Shown in pieces: positions 1-9,390 of a stretch of 64,000 bases of DNA. The stretch lies in NCBI GenBank assembly GCA_022448945.1, contig JAKVCV010000015.1, forward strand, positions 62,001 through 126,000. The letters run 5' to 3'. Origin of the DNA: Saprospiraceae bacterium (GTDB lineage Bacteria; Bacteroidota; Bacteroidia; Chitinophagales; Saprospiraceae). The notes below the pieces were generated by a model. It saw nothing but the letters and a program-made list of their open reading frames with translations, did not search any database and was not told where the DNA came from. Numbering within the stretch: position 1 is the first letter of the stretch; each line of letters begins with the position of its first letter. The position numbers and the translations under genes are program-made.

Positions 1-5
1 AATCA

Positions 6-19
6 TTGACATATGTCAA
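6..19. other. Perfect 14-bp palindrome
   Basis: TTGACATATGTCAA reads the same on both strands. It lies at the window edge in a non-coding, A-rich stretch downstream of the minus-strand methyltransferase gene. A dimeric regulator could bind it, but the gene it would control is outside the window and only one copy was noticed. Confidence 0.3.
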
Positions 20-104
20 GAAAGTCAAAAAAAAATTAAAAAAAATCTTTTTTCTGCAACATTATGTTGAAATCGAGTAAAAAAACAATGGGGAATATGA
101 ATAT

Positions 105-743
105 TTATATCTTTTGAATTAACATTAAGCCATCTCTCAATGGCAATAAAATATTTTTTACTTTGGGGTCCTCATTGATTTTTTGGTTAAAATCTGCTAA
201 AGCTTTTGCTTTTTTTTCGGTACTACCTTTTACAACATGACCATGCCACAACACGTTATCAGCAATTATTAGTCCCCCTGTCTTAAGATAAGGAAAAAAC
301 AAATCAAAATAATTGGAGTAATTAATTTTATCAGCATCCAAAAAAATCAAATCCCATTGTTCGTCTAATTGAGGAATAACTTCCATCGCGTCACCCAAAT
401 GTTGTATAACTCTTGAACTCAAATTAGCCTTAAATATATATTCTGAGGCAATATCTTTGATCTCGGGATTTATATCTATTGTGTGCATTAAGCCATCTGG
501 TTGTAAACCCTGAGCCAAACATATAGTAGAATATCCAGTATAAGTGCCAATCTCAAGAATCCTTTCGGGTTTATGAAGTATACTTAAAAAAGAAAGTAAC
601 TGCCCTTGCAAATATCCTGAAAGCATTTGGGGACGCATTACCTCTAAATAAGTTTTTCGTTCCAAGTCAGTTAATATATCAGATTGAAATACATTCGTAT
701 GACAATTAGCATATTTTTCAATATACTCTGCAGTTATTTTCAT
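105..743 (-). CDS. Class I SAM-dependent O-methyltransferase (catechol OMT-like)
   Basis: This 212-residue cytosolic protein transfers a methyl group from S-adenosylmethionine to a hydroxyl, probably a catechol-type one; the substrate is unknown. Motif I is RILEIGTYTGYSTICLA (residues 61-77), the acidic loop that binds the SAM ribose is TIDINPE (88-94), and LDADK (135-139) plus ADNVLWHG (161-168) are the metal and substrate blocks of the Methyltransf_3 family. Length fits the family (about 210-220). It starts at ATG and lies 217 bp downstream of the lptF/G-type permease gene on the same strand. Family assignment is firm; substrate is not. Confidence 0.9.
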   Translation of the reverse strand: MKITAEYIEKYANCHTNVFQSDILTDLERKTYLEVMRPQMLSGYLQGQLLSFLSILHKPERILEIGTYTGYSTICLAQGLQPDGLMHTIDINPEIKDIASEYIFKANLSSRVIQHLGDAMEVIPQLDEQWDLIFLDADKINYSNYFDLFFPYLKTGGLIIADNVLWHGHVVKGSTEKKAKALADFNQKINEDPKVKNILLPLRDGLMLIQKI

Positions 744-960
744 TTTTTAATTGATTTAAATTTAAAATTATTGGGGGCTCTGTAATTTTTATTCAATAAA
801 ATTTGGATAAAACCCTCTGTATAGTGTGTTGAAATAATTCTAACTTTTAAAAAATAGATTTCCTTTCTTAATTAAATATTACCTGTGAAATTTTGGATTT
901 TATATACTTAAAGTTGATTATGGCAATATAAGGAGAAAAGAATATATTATTAATTACATA

Positions 961-2061
961 CTACTTCTTGGCTCTAATTAACATTATAATTGCTACTAGC
1001 GAAAAGACCAAATTGGGAACCCATACACCTATTATAGGAGACAATCCTCCATTGATAGAAAAAGTTGTAGAAAACTTTGTCATAAAGATATAAAGAGCAC
1101 TTACACCAAGACCAATAACCAAATGCCAGGCCATACCACCACGTATTTTATGAGAGGCAATAGAAAATCCAATCAATGTTAAAATAAAAATAGAAAAAGG
1201 ATCTGCACTGCGTCTATAGCGTTCAACCTCAAAAACAAGAGTTCCCCCAAGACCTTTTGATTTTTGTTTATTAATATAATCTATGAGATGAACTGTTGTC
1301 ATATTATCTTTACGGTTATCACGTTTAATGAGATCAGTAATATATAACCCAATACAGGTATCAATATAGTATTGTGGAGCAGTTAAGTTGATTTCATCTT
1401 TAAAATCCGAAACTTTTCTACGATGCCTGATTCCAGTTAAACGCCACGTATTAGGTGACTGAATTAGACGAATTTTATTAGCTGTCAAAACAGATGTTCT
1501 TTTAATTCCAGTACTATCATGTTTTATCCAAGCAAATTGACTTCCCGTACTATCATATCGATTAAATCCCTGGAGATAAAATTCTTCATAAGGACTTACT
1601 GAAGCATGAAAATGCCCAGACTTCCCAACATAATTATGTTTCCATATATAGGTGTTCTCAAATGTTGTTCTAGTCTGATTAGATTTAGGAATCAAATAAT
1701 GATTACCATAAAAGTGAATGCTGAAAATAATAGCTGCACCTATAAAATATGGAAATAGCAAACGATAATGATTTACACCATTACCTACCATAGCAATAAA
1801 TTCAGAATTTGATGCTAACCGAGAAGTAAAAAAAACGACTGCTATCAAATTATACAAAGGGAAAACAAGACCATTAATAAAAGGGATGAAATTTAAATAA
1901 TAATCAAAAAAAACTTCATATACCGAAGGCCCTCCCTCTTCAACAAAGTCCTCAATTTTTTCTGCTGCATCAATTACAATCGAAAGCAATGAAAACAGAA
2001 GTACAATAAAGAAAAAACTCCCCAAGTATCGCTTTAATATGTATTTGTCTAAAATCTTCAC
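961..2061 (-). CDS. LptF/LptG family LPS export permease (YjgP/YjgQ)
   Basis: This 366-residue inner-membrane protein should be one half of the LptB2FG transporter that extracts lipopolysaccharide and passes it to the periplasmic Lpt bridge. It begins KILDKYILKRYLGSFFFIV, the typical cytoplasmic helix followed by the first membrane span. Two further spans near residues 60-120 and a soluble periplasmic beta-rich middle (about 130-270) follow, with three hydrophobic helices at the C-terminus. The start codon is GTG (2059-2061). It lies 23 bp downstream of tsaB and is probably cotranscribed. Sequence alone does not decide between LptF and LptG, so no symbol is given. Confidence 0.88.
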   Translation of the reverse strand: MKILDKYILKRYLGSFFFIVLLFSLLSIVIDAAEKIEDFVEEGGPSVYEVFFDYYLNFIPFINGLVFPLYNLIAVVFFTSRLASNSEFIAMVGNGVNHYRLLFPYFIGAAIIFSIHFYGNHYLIPKSNQTRTTFENTYIWKHNYVGKSGHFHASVSPYEEFYLQGFNRYDSTGSQFAWIKHDSTGIKRTSVLTANKIRLIQSPNTWRLTGIRHRRKVSDFKDEINLTAPQYYIDTCIGLYITDLIKRDNRKDNMTTVHLIDYINKQKSKGLGGTLVFEVERYRRSADPFSIFILTLIGFSIASHKIRGGMAWHLVIGLGVSALYIFMTKFSTTFSINGGLSPIIGVWVPNLVFSLVAIIMLIRAKK

Positions 2062-2084
2062 AGATTAAAAATTATTATTATAAA

Positions 2085-2783
2085 TTAAAACTTGGGTTTA
2101 GGTTTTGTAATGTTTGGTGATTTCAAATAAAATGGTTCAAAATACGCAACATCTTCAAACTGCTTTTTCTCAAATGCTTTCTGAGAAAGAAAAGTCATAA
2201 ATTTAGCAGATGGCAATACCACACTACCTGGATTTACATGAGGATTTGATACTATTTCTTTATATTTATCAAGTGCATCTCCTACAAAAACTACTCTTTT
2301 GATATTTTTTTGTTCTAGTAAAAAATCAAAAGTCCCTGGTACTAATGTGCAAAAGTAAGAATCTTTAATACTAACACCTTCTGAATCAAATATCTCCACA
2401 TAAGCATCAGCTCTTCTGGCATCAATCATGGCAGCATAAACTGTATTGGGGGCATTATCAAATTCCATAGCACCATAGGCCAACGCTTCCAAAGTATCTA
2501 TTGCAATGAGGGGCTTATCAAGTGCATAGCATAATCCTTTAGCTGTAGAAACACCAATTCTAAGCCCCGTATAAGAACCTGGCCCCTTACTTACAGCAAT
2601 AGCATCTAATTCCTTAAGTGTATTGCCCGCTGTTTCCATTATTTCCTGAATAAATAAGGTAATCAATTCAGCATGTCCCGATTGACATTGAGCTTCTCTA
2701 ACAATCCAAGGAAGTCCATCTTTGCTTAGGCAAACAGAACAACATCGTGTTGACGTTTCTATATTTAATATCTTGGTAGACAT
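2085..2783 (-). CDS. tsaB: tRNA threonylcarbamoyladenosine biosynthesis protein TsaB
   Basis: TsaB partners TsaD and TsaE in making the universal t6A modification at position 37 of ANN-decoding tRNAs. The 232-residue protein starts with the ASKHA-fold strand ILNIETSTRCCSVCL, and near residues 66-80 has SKGPGSYTGLRIGVSTAKG, the diagnostic TsaB block. The C-terminal half is poorly conserved, as usual. The gene starts at ATG and leads a probable two-gene operon with the LPS permease gene. Confidence 0.93.
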   Translation of the reverse strand: MSTKILNIETSTRCCSVCLSKDGLPWIVREAQCQSGHAELITLFIQEIMETAGNTLKELDAIAVSKGPGSYTGLRIGVSTAKGLCYALDKPLIAIDTLEALAYGAMEFDNAPNTVYAAMIDARRADAYVEIFDSEGVSIKDSYFCTLVPGTFDFLLEQKNIKRVVFVGDALDKYKEIVSNPHVNPGSVVLPSAKFMTFLSQKAFEKKQFEDVAYFEPFYLKSPNITKPKPKF

Positions 2784-3203
2784 GGTCCTTTATAATAGAT
2801 TTTGCAAGGTATTATTACGCTTTTTGAATCAATCAAAACTGAATTACTATTTAACATCTTTATCACAAAGATAAACCAAAGAAACCACTTTAAGAATCTA
2901 TGAAAAAAAAAGAACGACAAAACTAGTGATTAATGAAAATAAAAAAAGAAATTGAGATAATAATAATTAACAATTGCAAAAAACTAGAATATCTTAATTT
3001 GGATAAAAACAAAACCGAAATAACTCGATTAAAAGTAAAGCTGCCAAATACTTCTATTATTCTTGAATGAGTTAATAATTTTAATTGTTTTCTCATCATT
3101 AATTTCAAAAGAGACCTACAATAAAGTCTCCTTTTATGAACACTATGTTCGCTGATAATTTATAACTTGAATATCTGAGAAAACCAAAGAAATTCAGAAC
3201 CAA
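2784..3203. other. 420-bp intergenic stretch
   Basis: AT-rich spacer between the minus-strand VOC-fusion gene and tsaB. The only coding-like item is a 45-codon plus-strand frame (2933-3070) resembling the end of a leucine-rich repeat protein. The promoter of tsaB must lie near 2784-2900, but no clean CAAAnnTA (reverse of TAnnTTTG) was found. Confidence 0.5.
2933..3070 (+). pseudogene. Possible remnant of a leucine-rich repeat protein C-terminus
   Basis: A 45-codon frame from ATG (2933) to TGA (3070). It encodes KKLEYLNLDKNK followed by TEITRLKVKLPNT, which looks like a last leucine-rich repeat (LxxLxLxxN) and the LPNT-type ending common in Bacteroidota LRR proteins. No signal peptide or further repeats are attached, so it is read as a gene fragment. 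It could also be a chance frame in AT-rich DNA; the evidence is motif resemblance only. Confidence 0.3.
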
Positions 3204-4583
3204 TCAAATGTCTGAAAAATCCAGACGCATATAAGAAGCTTTATGCTTTTCTGCTGTAAGTGTAATACTAAGTAGATTTTCATAAGTTATCCTAAATTCT
3301 TTTGGAGTTAACCCAATACTATCCAATTTCAACTCTAATAGTATTTCAGGATCACTTTTACATTTCCCCAATAAATGATACAAACTATCTCTTAATCGTG
3401 GAGTAATAATCCATGCTTTTTCATTTTGATCTGTTGTATTGGAGCTTTTAAATTGTTTTTGCAAAGGCACTATATCGGCTTTGTATAACTTCCCAACCCA
3501 CTCAATAAATAGAAATTCATAATCATCAGGTCTCAATAAGGTTATGAACGATCTAAGGTTTTGTGCAACAACACTAATTGGTTTTGACAATTTAACCTTA
3601 GTAAGATCCAGAACACTAATTCCTTTAGCAGTTTTTATTTCAACTTTTAACCTTGCTTCTTTTTTATGCAGTTTTTGAATAGTGTTGTATTCACTAGCCT
3701 TGGGCGTATCTTTGCGCAACTGTTTTGTCTTTGTTTTTTTTGTTGAATTTGAATTATCTTTTTCTTCTGAAACCTCCATTTCTTTTTTTAATTCTGCCAA
3801 AAGTTCAGCCTTAGTTTTTTTAATTTCAAAATCGTCGAGCATAGCAGATTCTTCTTCGGTTATTTCCAAATCAATACCTTTGTTTTTATTTGATTTGACA
3901 TCTGCTTTTGACGATCTGATTTCTTCTTTGGATGCCCTAATTACTTTTTTAGATTGGTCAAGATCTTTTTGTAATTCATCAAGTAATTCACGCTTCGTTT
4001 TTTGGCCTTTTTTGCTAAAAACTTTCACAGGATTTTTTATATTATTTTTTGATTTTGTCTTTTTAGATGAATCTTTAGATGATTTTCCTTCTTTTTTCAC
4101 TGTTTTCAGAGATTTCTTTTCTTCCGAAGAAGCACCTTCTTTACTCCAGTTTTGTATTTCAATAATATTTCCTTCAGGATCTTTGATATAAACAAAAGTT
4201 AAAAGACCAAGTCCATCAATATTTTTCTTTGCAATTTGACCATATGTCTTGGCACCAAAATTCATAGCTTTAAAAACAACTTCCTGTACATTATCAACTT
4301 CAAAAGCAAGATGCCCAAAACCCTTTCTATTTGCAACTTGATTTGGTTGTTCTTTTGTTTCAGAATACTCAAAAATCTCAAGTGTAGGACCTGATTTATC
4401 ATAACCTGGCAACCTAAGATGTGCGCCTTTAATCTTCGCATTATTAACACCTGTACCATTTGATAACCATTTGCCAGACATATTACGCTGAGGCAAAATC
4501 ATTTTACATTCAAAAACCTGAATATAAAATGCTGCAAGAGCTTTCCAGTCCTTACTGATTAGATTAGTATGTACATATTTCAT
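3204..4583 (-). CDS. VOC (glyoxalase-fold) protein with long charged linker and novel C-terminal domain
   Basis: The first 145 of 459 residues form a vicinal-oxygen-chelate domain. The expected metal ligands can be placed at His5, Glu69, His91 and Glu142, with the closing block KDPEGNIIEIQNW. Residues 150-320 are Lys/Ser/Glu-rich and contain the same segment twice, KTKRELLDELQKDLD and KTKAELLAELKKEME, probably coiled-coil or docking helices. Residues about 320-459 form a separate folded-looking region (WVGKLYKADIV..., LRDSLYHLLGKCKSDPEILLELKL) that I do not recognise. Glyoxalase-type enzymes are normally 120-180 residues, so this is a fusion. It is probably cytosolic. The substrate is unknown, and no methylglyoxal role should be assumed. 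Confidence 0.8.
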   Translation of the reverse strand: MKYVHTNLISKDWKALAAFYIQVFECKMILPQRNMSGKWLSNGTGVNNAKIKGAHLRLPGYDKSGPTLEIFEYSETKEQPNQVANRKGFGHLAFEVDNVQEVVFKAMNFGAKTYGQIAKKNIDGLGLLTFVYIKDPEGNIIEIQNWSKEGASSEEKKSLKTVKKEGKSSKDSSKKTKSKNNIKNPVKVFSKKGQKTKRELLDELQKDLDQSKKVIRASKEEIRSSKADVKSNKNKGIDLEITEEESAMLDDFEIKKTKAELLAELKKEMEVSEEKDNSNSTKKTKTKQLRKDTPKASEYNTIQKLHKKEARLKVEIKTAKGISVLDLTKVKLSKPISVVAQNLRSFITLLRPDDYEFLFIEWVGKLYKADIVPLQKQFKSSNTTDQNEKAWIITPRLRDSLYHLLGKCKSDPEILLELKLDSIGLTPKEFRITYENLLSITLTAEKHKASYMRLDFSDI

Positions 4584-4650
4584 AATATTATTTTATTGAA
4601 ATGGTTACTGGAAAATTTTAAATATTAAATAAAAGGCAAATAATTGTTAA

Positions 4651-4658
4651 CAAATGTA
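4651..4658 (-). promoter_or_regulatory. Candidate -7 box for the VOC-fusion gene
   Basis: CAAATGTA is the reverse complement of TACATTTG, matching the Bacteroidota -7 consensus TAnnTTTG. It lies about 70 bp upstream of the ATG at 4583. No TTG was found at the -33 position, so this is only half a promoter match. Confidence 0.4.
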
Positions 4659-4700
4659 TAAAGGTAACAACTAGTAAAAATAAAAAGGCATCTCTATAAT

Positions 4701-5768
4701 TTAAAAAGTCAAATCAGATAACTGAATTTTATGTTCTACTTCTACAACATTAGATTTATTAATTATCTTAAATGTTATAAATGTATTTCTTCCTACATTT
4801 ATTTCAAGTAATCCAAAATTATTTTTTCGAACGACCTTCCCAATACGATTTTTGTTTGGTTCTGTACTATCCCAATCTTGTGTTAAACCACTAGATGTAA
4901 TATCATAAATAGGATATCTACTATCAGTTCGAGGTTCCTTAGATATCTCACCCCAATGAACATCACCTGATAGAAAAACCACACCTTCTGCACGTGTCTT
5001 TTCTATAAGATTAAGCATCTTTTGGCGTTCGTGAGGCATATTTGTCCAAGATTCCCATCCATTATATTCATGAGAAAATTGATTGCTAGAAGCAATAATT
5101 CTAAGATCAGCCTTTTGTCTAAATTGTTTTTCCAACCAATTCCATTGCTCTTTACCCAACATTGTAGAATCAGGAGAAATGGTAGGTTGATAATCATTTT
5201 TATAATTTAATGAATCAGTCTTAAGTGTTAAGTGGTCACGAAAAGTTCGGGTGTCCAATAAAATAATCTGTATTTTTTTAGTCAAATTTTTAACCCATTC
5301 CACATGATATATCCCTTTATGTTTACGACGATCGGAATTTAATGGTTCTCGCCAAAATTCAAGAAATATTTCTTTGGACTCTTCTTTAAATGGATATTCT
5401 TTTCCCGCATCATTCTCTCCAAAATCATGATCATCCCAAACAGCCAGTATTCTGGTACTATACCTAAGTCTCTTGAATTCCGGTTTTTTTCCTAATTTCT
5501 CATATTTACTTCTAAGTACATCCATATCACGTGTATCACCATATATATTATCTCCCAGATAAATAAATAAATCTGGTTTGTATTGAAGTACTGTATTCAG
5601 AATTTTCTGAGATTTAGTCTGTTTACTACAAGAACCAAAAGCAATCCTATATGTATTTGATGTTACTTTAAACTCACGGTTTTGGTTATTAAGTGCAGTT
5701 TTATTAAAACAGGCATTAAAACCAATCACAAGAAAAATTAAAAAAAAAATAAACCCTGTTGTTTTCAT
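4701..5768 (-). CDS. PhoD-like metallophosphatase, probable lipoprotein
   Basis: A 355-residue alkaline phosphatase D-like enzyme, expected to hydrolyse phosphate mono- or diesters outside the inner membrane. The N-terminus is hydrophobic and ends ...GFNAC (Cys20), a loose lipobox. Family landmarks follow in order: AFGSCSKQ, FIYLGDNIYGD, VWDDHDFGENDAG, the SSNQFSHEYNGWESW region and FLSGDVHWGE; these Asp, Asn and His residues bind the metal centre. It is shorter than classical Bacillus PhoD and lacks its N-terminal domain. It lies 38 bp downstream of the large helicase gene on the same strand, so cotranscription is possible without an obvious functional link. Confidence 0.85.
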   Translation of the reverse strand: MKTTGFIFFLIFLVIGFNACFNKTALNNQNREFKVTSNTYRIAFGSCSKQTKSQKILNTVLQYKPDLFIYLGDNIYGDTRDMDVLRSKYEKLGKKPEFKRLRYSTRILAVWDDHDFGENDAGKEYPFKEESKEIFLEFWREPLNSDRRKHKGIYHVEWVKNLTKKIQIILLDTRTFRDHLTLKTDSLNYKNDYQPTISPDSTMLGKEQWNWLEKQFRQKADLRIIASSNQFSHEYNGWESWTNMPHERQKMLNLIEKTRAEGVVFLSGDVHWGEISKEPRTDSRYPIYDITSSGLTQDWDSTEPNKNRIGKVVRKNNFGLLEINVGRNTFITFKIINKSNVVEVEHKIQLSDLTF

Positions 5769-5806
5769 TATTATAAATTATTTTGATTCAACCAATAAAA
5801 TCATCT

Positions 5807-8800
5807 TTATTTCTTGTGCTTCGAGGTAGTCTGAGAATTTATCCAATCAATTAAATCTGCATAGCGTTTATCCTTTATCATCATAGACTGATTCCCAACA
5901 ACAACCAAATGCTTTCTAGCTCTTGTTAAAGCAACATTAAGTTTTCTATCTACTCTTTCATCATCTGAAAGTGATATAATACTATCCAACTGAAAAGCAT
6001 TATTTAAACATAAGGAAATAATAATGATATCCCTCGCACCTCCCTGATATCTTTCAACAGTGTCTATCGTACAAGCTTCATAACCTTGTTCATATTCAGA
6101 AAGGACATGCCTAATTTGTGCTATCTGAGCTCTAAACGGAGTAATAACGCCTACATCTTGAGGATTCCAGTTTTTACCACTTGCCTTATATATAGCATGA
6201 AACGCATCAATTATTTGCCCCACCATCTGTGCTTCATGGATGTTGGTTTTTTGGTTTTTAAAACGATTAACCATACAATTATAAAATAACACTCTTTGAG
6301 TTGCAAGTTCTTTTTGCAAAGAACTATAAGATGCTTCAATACAGAAATCCAATTCTTCCTTCTGCCACGAACTTTTAGGCATTGCTTCAGGTAACAATTT
6401 AAGTTGTCCATCATAGAAGAAATTACTTGGAAATTCACATATAGCATGATGCATTCTACCTTGATGTGACAACATATCATATGCCCATGTCCATTCATTT
6501 TTTTGTGCCTGATTATAAAAGCGCTCAAACAAAGAATTTCTTCTGTTATACAAGCCTATGGATTGCAATGATTCATCTTTTACTAATGAACGTTCTTTGT
6601 CTTGTAAGACAACAGCAGGTAATTGTTTGTGATCACCAATAAGAATAAATCGTTTAAAATACGGCAAAACACCAACCAGCATTGGCTCTAGAATTTGTGA
6701 AGCTTCATCAATGATAGCAGTATCAAATTTTTTCATTTCAAGCAAAGTTGATTTGCTGGCCATCGAAGCTACGGTTGAAACAAAAATACGATGTTTACTG
6801 ATAATATTTTTCAGTTCACTCCGTCTTTTGACATCTTTGGTTTTTACTGAAAAAAGTTTATTAACAAAACGACTGTCACATGAATATTGGGAACCAATAC
6901 GCAAATAATCTTTTTCTGCAAAACCATGAATTGCTTCACATATTTCATCAACTGCTCTGTTGGTATAAGCTAGTAATAAAATTTGTTCATCAGTATTCTT
7001 TATCAAGTAATGAACCATTTCTGCTAGCATAAACTTGGTCTTTCCTGTTCCCGGAGGACCAACAAGCAAAAAATAATCTTTAGAAGCAATAGCTTTATGT
7101 AAAACTTTGCTTTGTTCAGAACTCAAATATGGGTTGCCTAAACGAAGGGGTTTAATTTCCGATTTGGCAGGTGCAATAGTAGTCAATAATAATTTTCTTT
7201 TATTTTCATTTGCCTGCAAAAAAGCATATAAAGCACGAAATTGTGTTCTATATGTGCTTTCCATCATATCACGCTCTATATGCCAATAAATATCTTGCCT
7301 GAACAATCGATCATTGAATTGACGACAATGCAATTTTACGATAAGAGAAAATTGGTCTATCTCAATAATTGAGCCCTTAAACATTTGGTTACTCAACGCA
7401 TTGTCACCCTTTTTTAAGTAAGGATAAAAAACTACAATATCCCCTTGCCTGAAGTTCGCAAGGGTATTCGTTAGTTCTGTTCTCCTGAATTTTATAATAG
7501 GGTTATCTTCACTTGATTGATTTTCCTCTACTTTTAAAAAAGCCAAAACCTCAAAAGCCTCTTCCTTTTCATCAAGACTATTCAACCACAAAGATGCCAA
7601 TCCATTGACATTACTTTTTCCAGAAATACCTGTTTTGGAAAGATGATGCTCCCGTGCTGTAAAACTTACAAAACTCAAAAAATAAAGTCGTTCAAGAGAT
7701 GAAGCATTATTAATTGTTTGTGCAAAAAGTTGTAGATCTTTAGCTGTATATCCTTTTGCTTTGGGTAAAGTTTGTGGAGACAGTGTGTCAAGAAACGTAA
7801 GTGAATCTAATACCCCTAGATCCATATCTGACAATTTCTTCTCAGTTGCAATTATTAAATTCCTTAATATAATAGCCTCATCCTGTTGTACTTTAAGCGA
7901 GGGGGCATACTTTAGTTGGTCAAAATCAATTCCAGAGTACAAAATGTACATCGATGGATCTACTTTTTCACCAAATGCTGAACGCACCAAAAGGTCATAG
8001 AGAATTGTTTGAGTATAGTGATTATGACTAAGACCAAATCGATTGGGTGCATAAGGGCGGCCACTTTTTAATTCTACAATCGCCGCTTTATCAGATTCAG
8101 GGTTTTTATACCATATATCCAACCGCCCCTGAATACCATATTTTTCTGAATAAAAAGATGGTTCCAAATAACAATCTTCCGGCAAAATATTATTGTCCAC
8201 TAATGTCTTCTTTACAATTGTTTTGAGGTTTGTAAAGTGTTTTTGACTCTTTTGAGAAATAGTACGAATGTCCGTATCCGACAAGTTTACATAAGCTAAT
8301 GGGTTTATAGAAAAAACCTTAGGAAACGTATCTACAAATGTAACTTCCGGATTAGTCATCAACTCATCTAAAAAAAAGTTAGCAATATTCCCTAACATCA
8401 ATGGAATTGAGTTAGTAAAAGGCAAGAATTTTTTAAGAAGATACAATTTTTCTGATCTGCCAAAACCCTGGAAGCATTCAGAAACACTACTGACATCAAC
8501 CATGAAATCAGGCTGAATTACAAATTTTTTCGGATAATAAACACCAGTCTCATCTATTAAAATATCGATGAGATTAATAGTAACCTGATTATTAAAACAT
8601 TCCGTGATTTGTTGTATAGTAGAATAATAATGCTCATTATAGGAAGTAACATTATACTTTACATTAATCGTAGATGAAGGATCATTAGACGGTTTACATA
8701 TCAAAAACTCTTGTTCTATGCTTATGCCTACAACCATTACACGTAAAACATCCAATTTGCCTTTTACTTGAATTTTACTGCCCTCTTGCTCTTCATCTTT

Positions 8801-9175
8801 TTCTGGAAGCAAGTTATTCAGTGTTTCGGGAATGGGACTCTGACAAAATGCAGAAACTGTAAATACTGCAGTTTTTAAACTAATTAAATAATCAGTTTTT
8901 GACAACTCAGTCCCGTCTAACAATACTGATCTTTTTCTTTTACGCAACTGATGAATCCTCCATTGTAATGCACGACTGAGTTTTTGCTTATGACAAACAA
9001 AAGCAATACGTGAAAACATAGTCGTAAATTGAATGTTTTCATTTTTTGTAAATTCTACATAAAGTTTACTAAGTAATTGGTTTAATTCTATAGTCTTTTG
9101 ACCATAGGTCGCATCCAATTGATGGACTTTTTCAAATTCACGGAACAATAACCTAGCTAATTCGAGGTCTTTCAT
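5807..9175 (-). CDS. Dna2-like protein: PD-(D/E)XK nuclease plus SF1B helicase
   Basis: This 1122-residue protein joins a RecB/Cas4-type nuclease to a superfamily 1B helicase. The nuclease motifs are GIQGRLDIWY, AIVELKSG (about residue 370) and QTILY, giving the D...ExK...QxxxY signature. The helicase motifs are Walker A LVGPPGTGKTK (about 705), DTAIIDEAS (about 822), ILIGDHKQLPAV, TVERYQGGARD and LNVALTRARKH (about 1085). This order is that of eukaryotic Dna2, which trims flaps and resects DNA ends. About 330 residues precede the nuclease without a recognised domain, and the four-Cys iron-sulphur cluster of Dna2/Cas4 is not evident. The likely role is DNA repair or replication-intermediate processing; this is inferred from domain content only. 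Confidence 0.85.
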   Translation of the reverse strand: MKDLELARLLFREFEKVHQLDATYGQKTIELNQLLSKLYVEFTKNENIQFTTMFSRIAFVCHKQKLSRALQWRIHQLRKRKRSVLLDGTELSKTDYLISLKTAVFTVSAFCQSPIPETLNNLLPEKDEEQEGSKIQVKGKLDVLRVMVVGISIEQEFLICKPSNDPSSTINVKYNVTSYNEHYYSTIQQITECFNNQVTINLIDILIDETGVYYPKKFVIQPDFMVDVSSVSECFQGFGRSEKLYLLKKFLPFTNSIPLMLGNIANFFLDELMTNPEVTFVDTFPKVFSINPLAYVNLSDTDIRTISQKSQKHFTNLKTIVKKTLVDNNILPEDCYLEPSFYSEKYGIQGRLDIWYKNPESDKAAIVELKSGRPYAPNRFGLSHNHYTQTILYDLLVRSAFGEKVDPSMYILYSGIDFDQLKYAPSLKVQQDEAIILRNLIIATEKKLSDMDLGVLDSLTFLDTLSPQTLPKAKGYTAKDLQLFAQTINNASSLERLYFLSFVSFTAREHHLSKTGISGKSNVNGLASLWLNSLDEKEEAFEVLAFLKVEENQSSEDNPIIKFRRTELTNTLANFRQGDIVVFYPYLKKGDNALSNQMFKGSIIEIDQFSLIVKLHCRQFNDRLFRQDIYWHIERDMMESTYRTQFRALYAFLQANENKRKLLLTTIAPAKSEIKPLRLGNPYLSSEQSKVLHKAIASKDYFLLVGPPGTGKTKFMLAEMVHYLIKNTDEQILLLAYTNRAVDEICEAIHGFAEKDYLRIGSQYSCDSRFVNKLFSVKTKDVKRRSELKNIISKHRIFVSTVASMASKSTLLEMKKFDTAIIDEASQILEPMLVGVLPYFKRFILIGDHKQLPAVVLQDKERSLVKDESLQSIGLYNRRNSLFERFYNQAQKNEWTWAYDMLSHQGRMHHAICEFPSNFFYDGQLKLLPEAMPKSSWQKEELDFCIEASYSSLQKELATQRVLFYNCMVNRFKNQKTNIHEAQMVGQIIDAFHAIYKASGKNWNPQDVGVITPFRAQIAQIRHVLSEYEQGYEACTIDTVERYQGGARDIIIISLCLNNAFQLDSIISLSDDERVDRKLNVALTRARKHLVVVGNQSMMIKDKRYADLIDWINSQTTSKHKK

Positions 9176-9390
9176 TAATTAAATTAAAAGAATGGGGATT
9201 TAAAACAAATACTTTTTGCAAAGTAAGGATTTAAAGAGAAAAATCTATACCCTGATAAGGTAATTATATATTGAATTTAACTACAATTAAAAATAATTTT
9301 ATTAATAATTAGATACTAAGCATTCAAGTAGTAAATAAAATTTAATTTTATGCTTTTAATAAACTCAAATATGCTTAAAAAATTTAGTGT

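Noticed and set aside
2923-3108. 61-codon minus-strand frame
   Set aside because: Hydrophobic low-complexity product with no signature; it overlaps the LRR-like plus-strand fragment and lies in AT-rich spacer.
3682-4191. 169-codon plus-strand frame
   Set aside because: It is the mirror of the Lys/Glu/Ser-rich linker of the VOC fusion protein; its Ser/Phe-rich product is the usual antisense artefact.
5807-9175. Defence island around the Cas4/Dna2-like nuclease
   Set aside because: The neighbours are a phosphatase, a VOC protein and a gamma-carboxylase homologue; no restriction, CRISPR, toxin or phage genes nearby.
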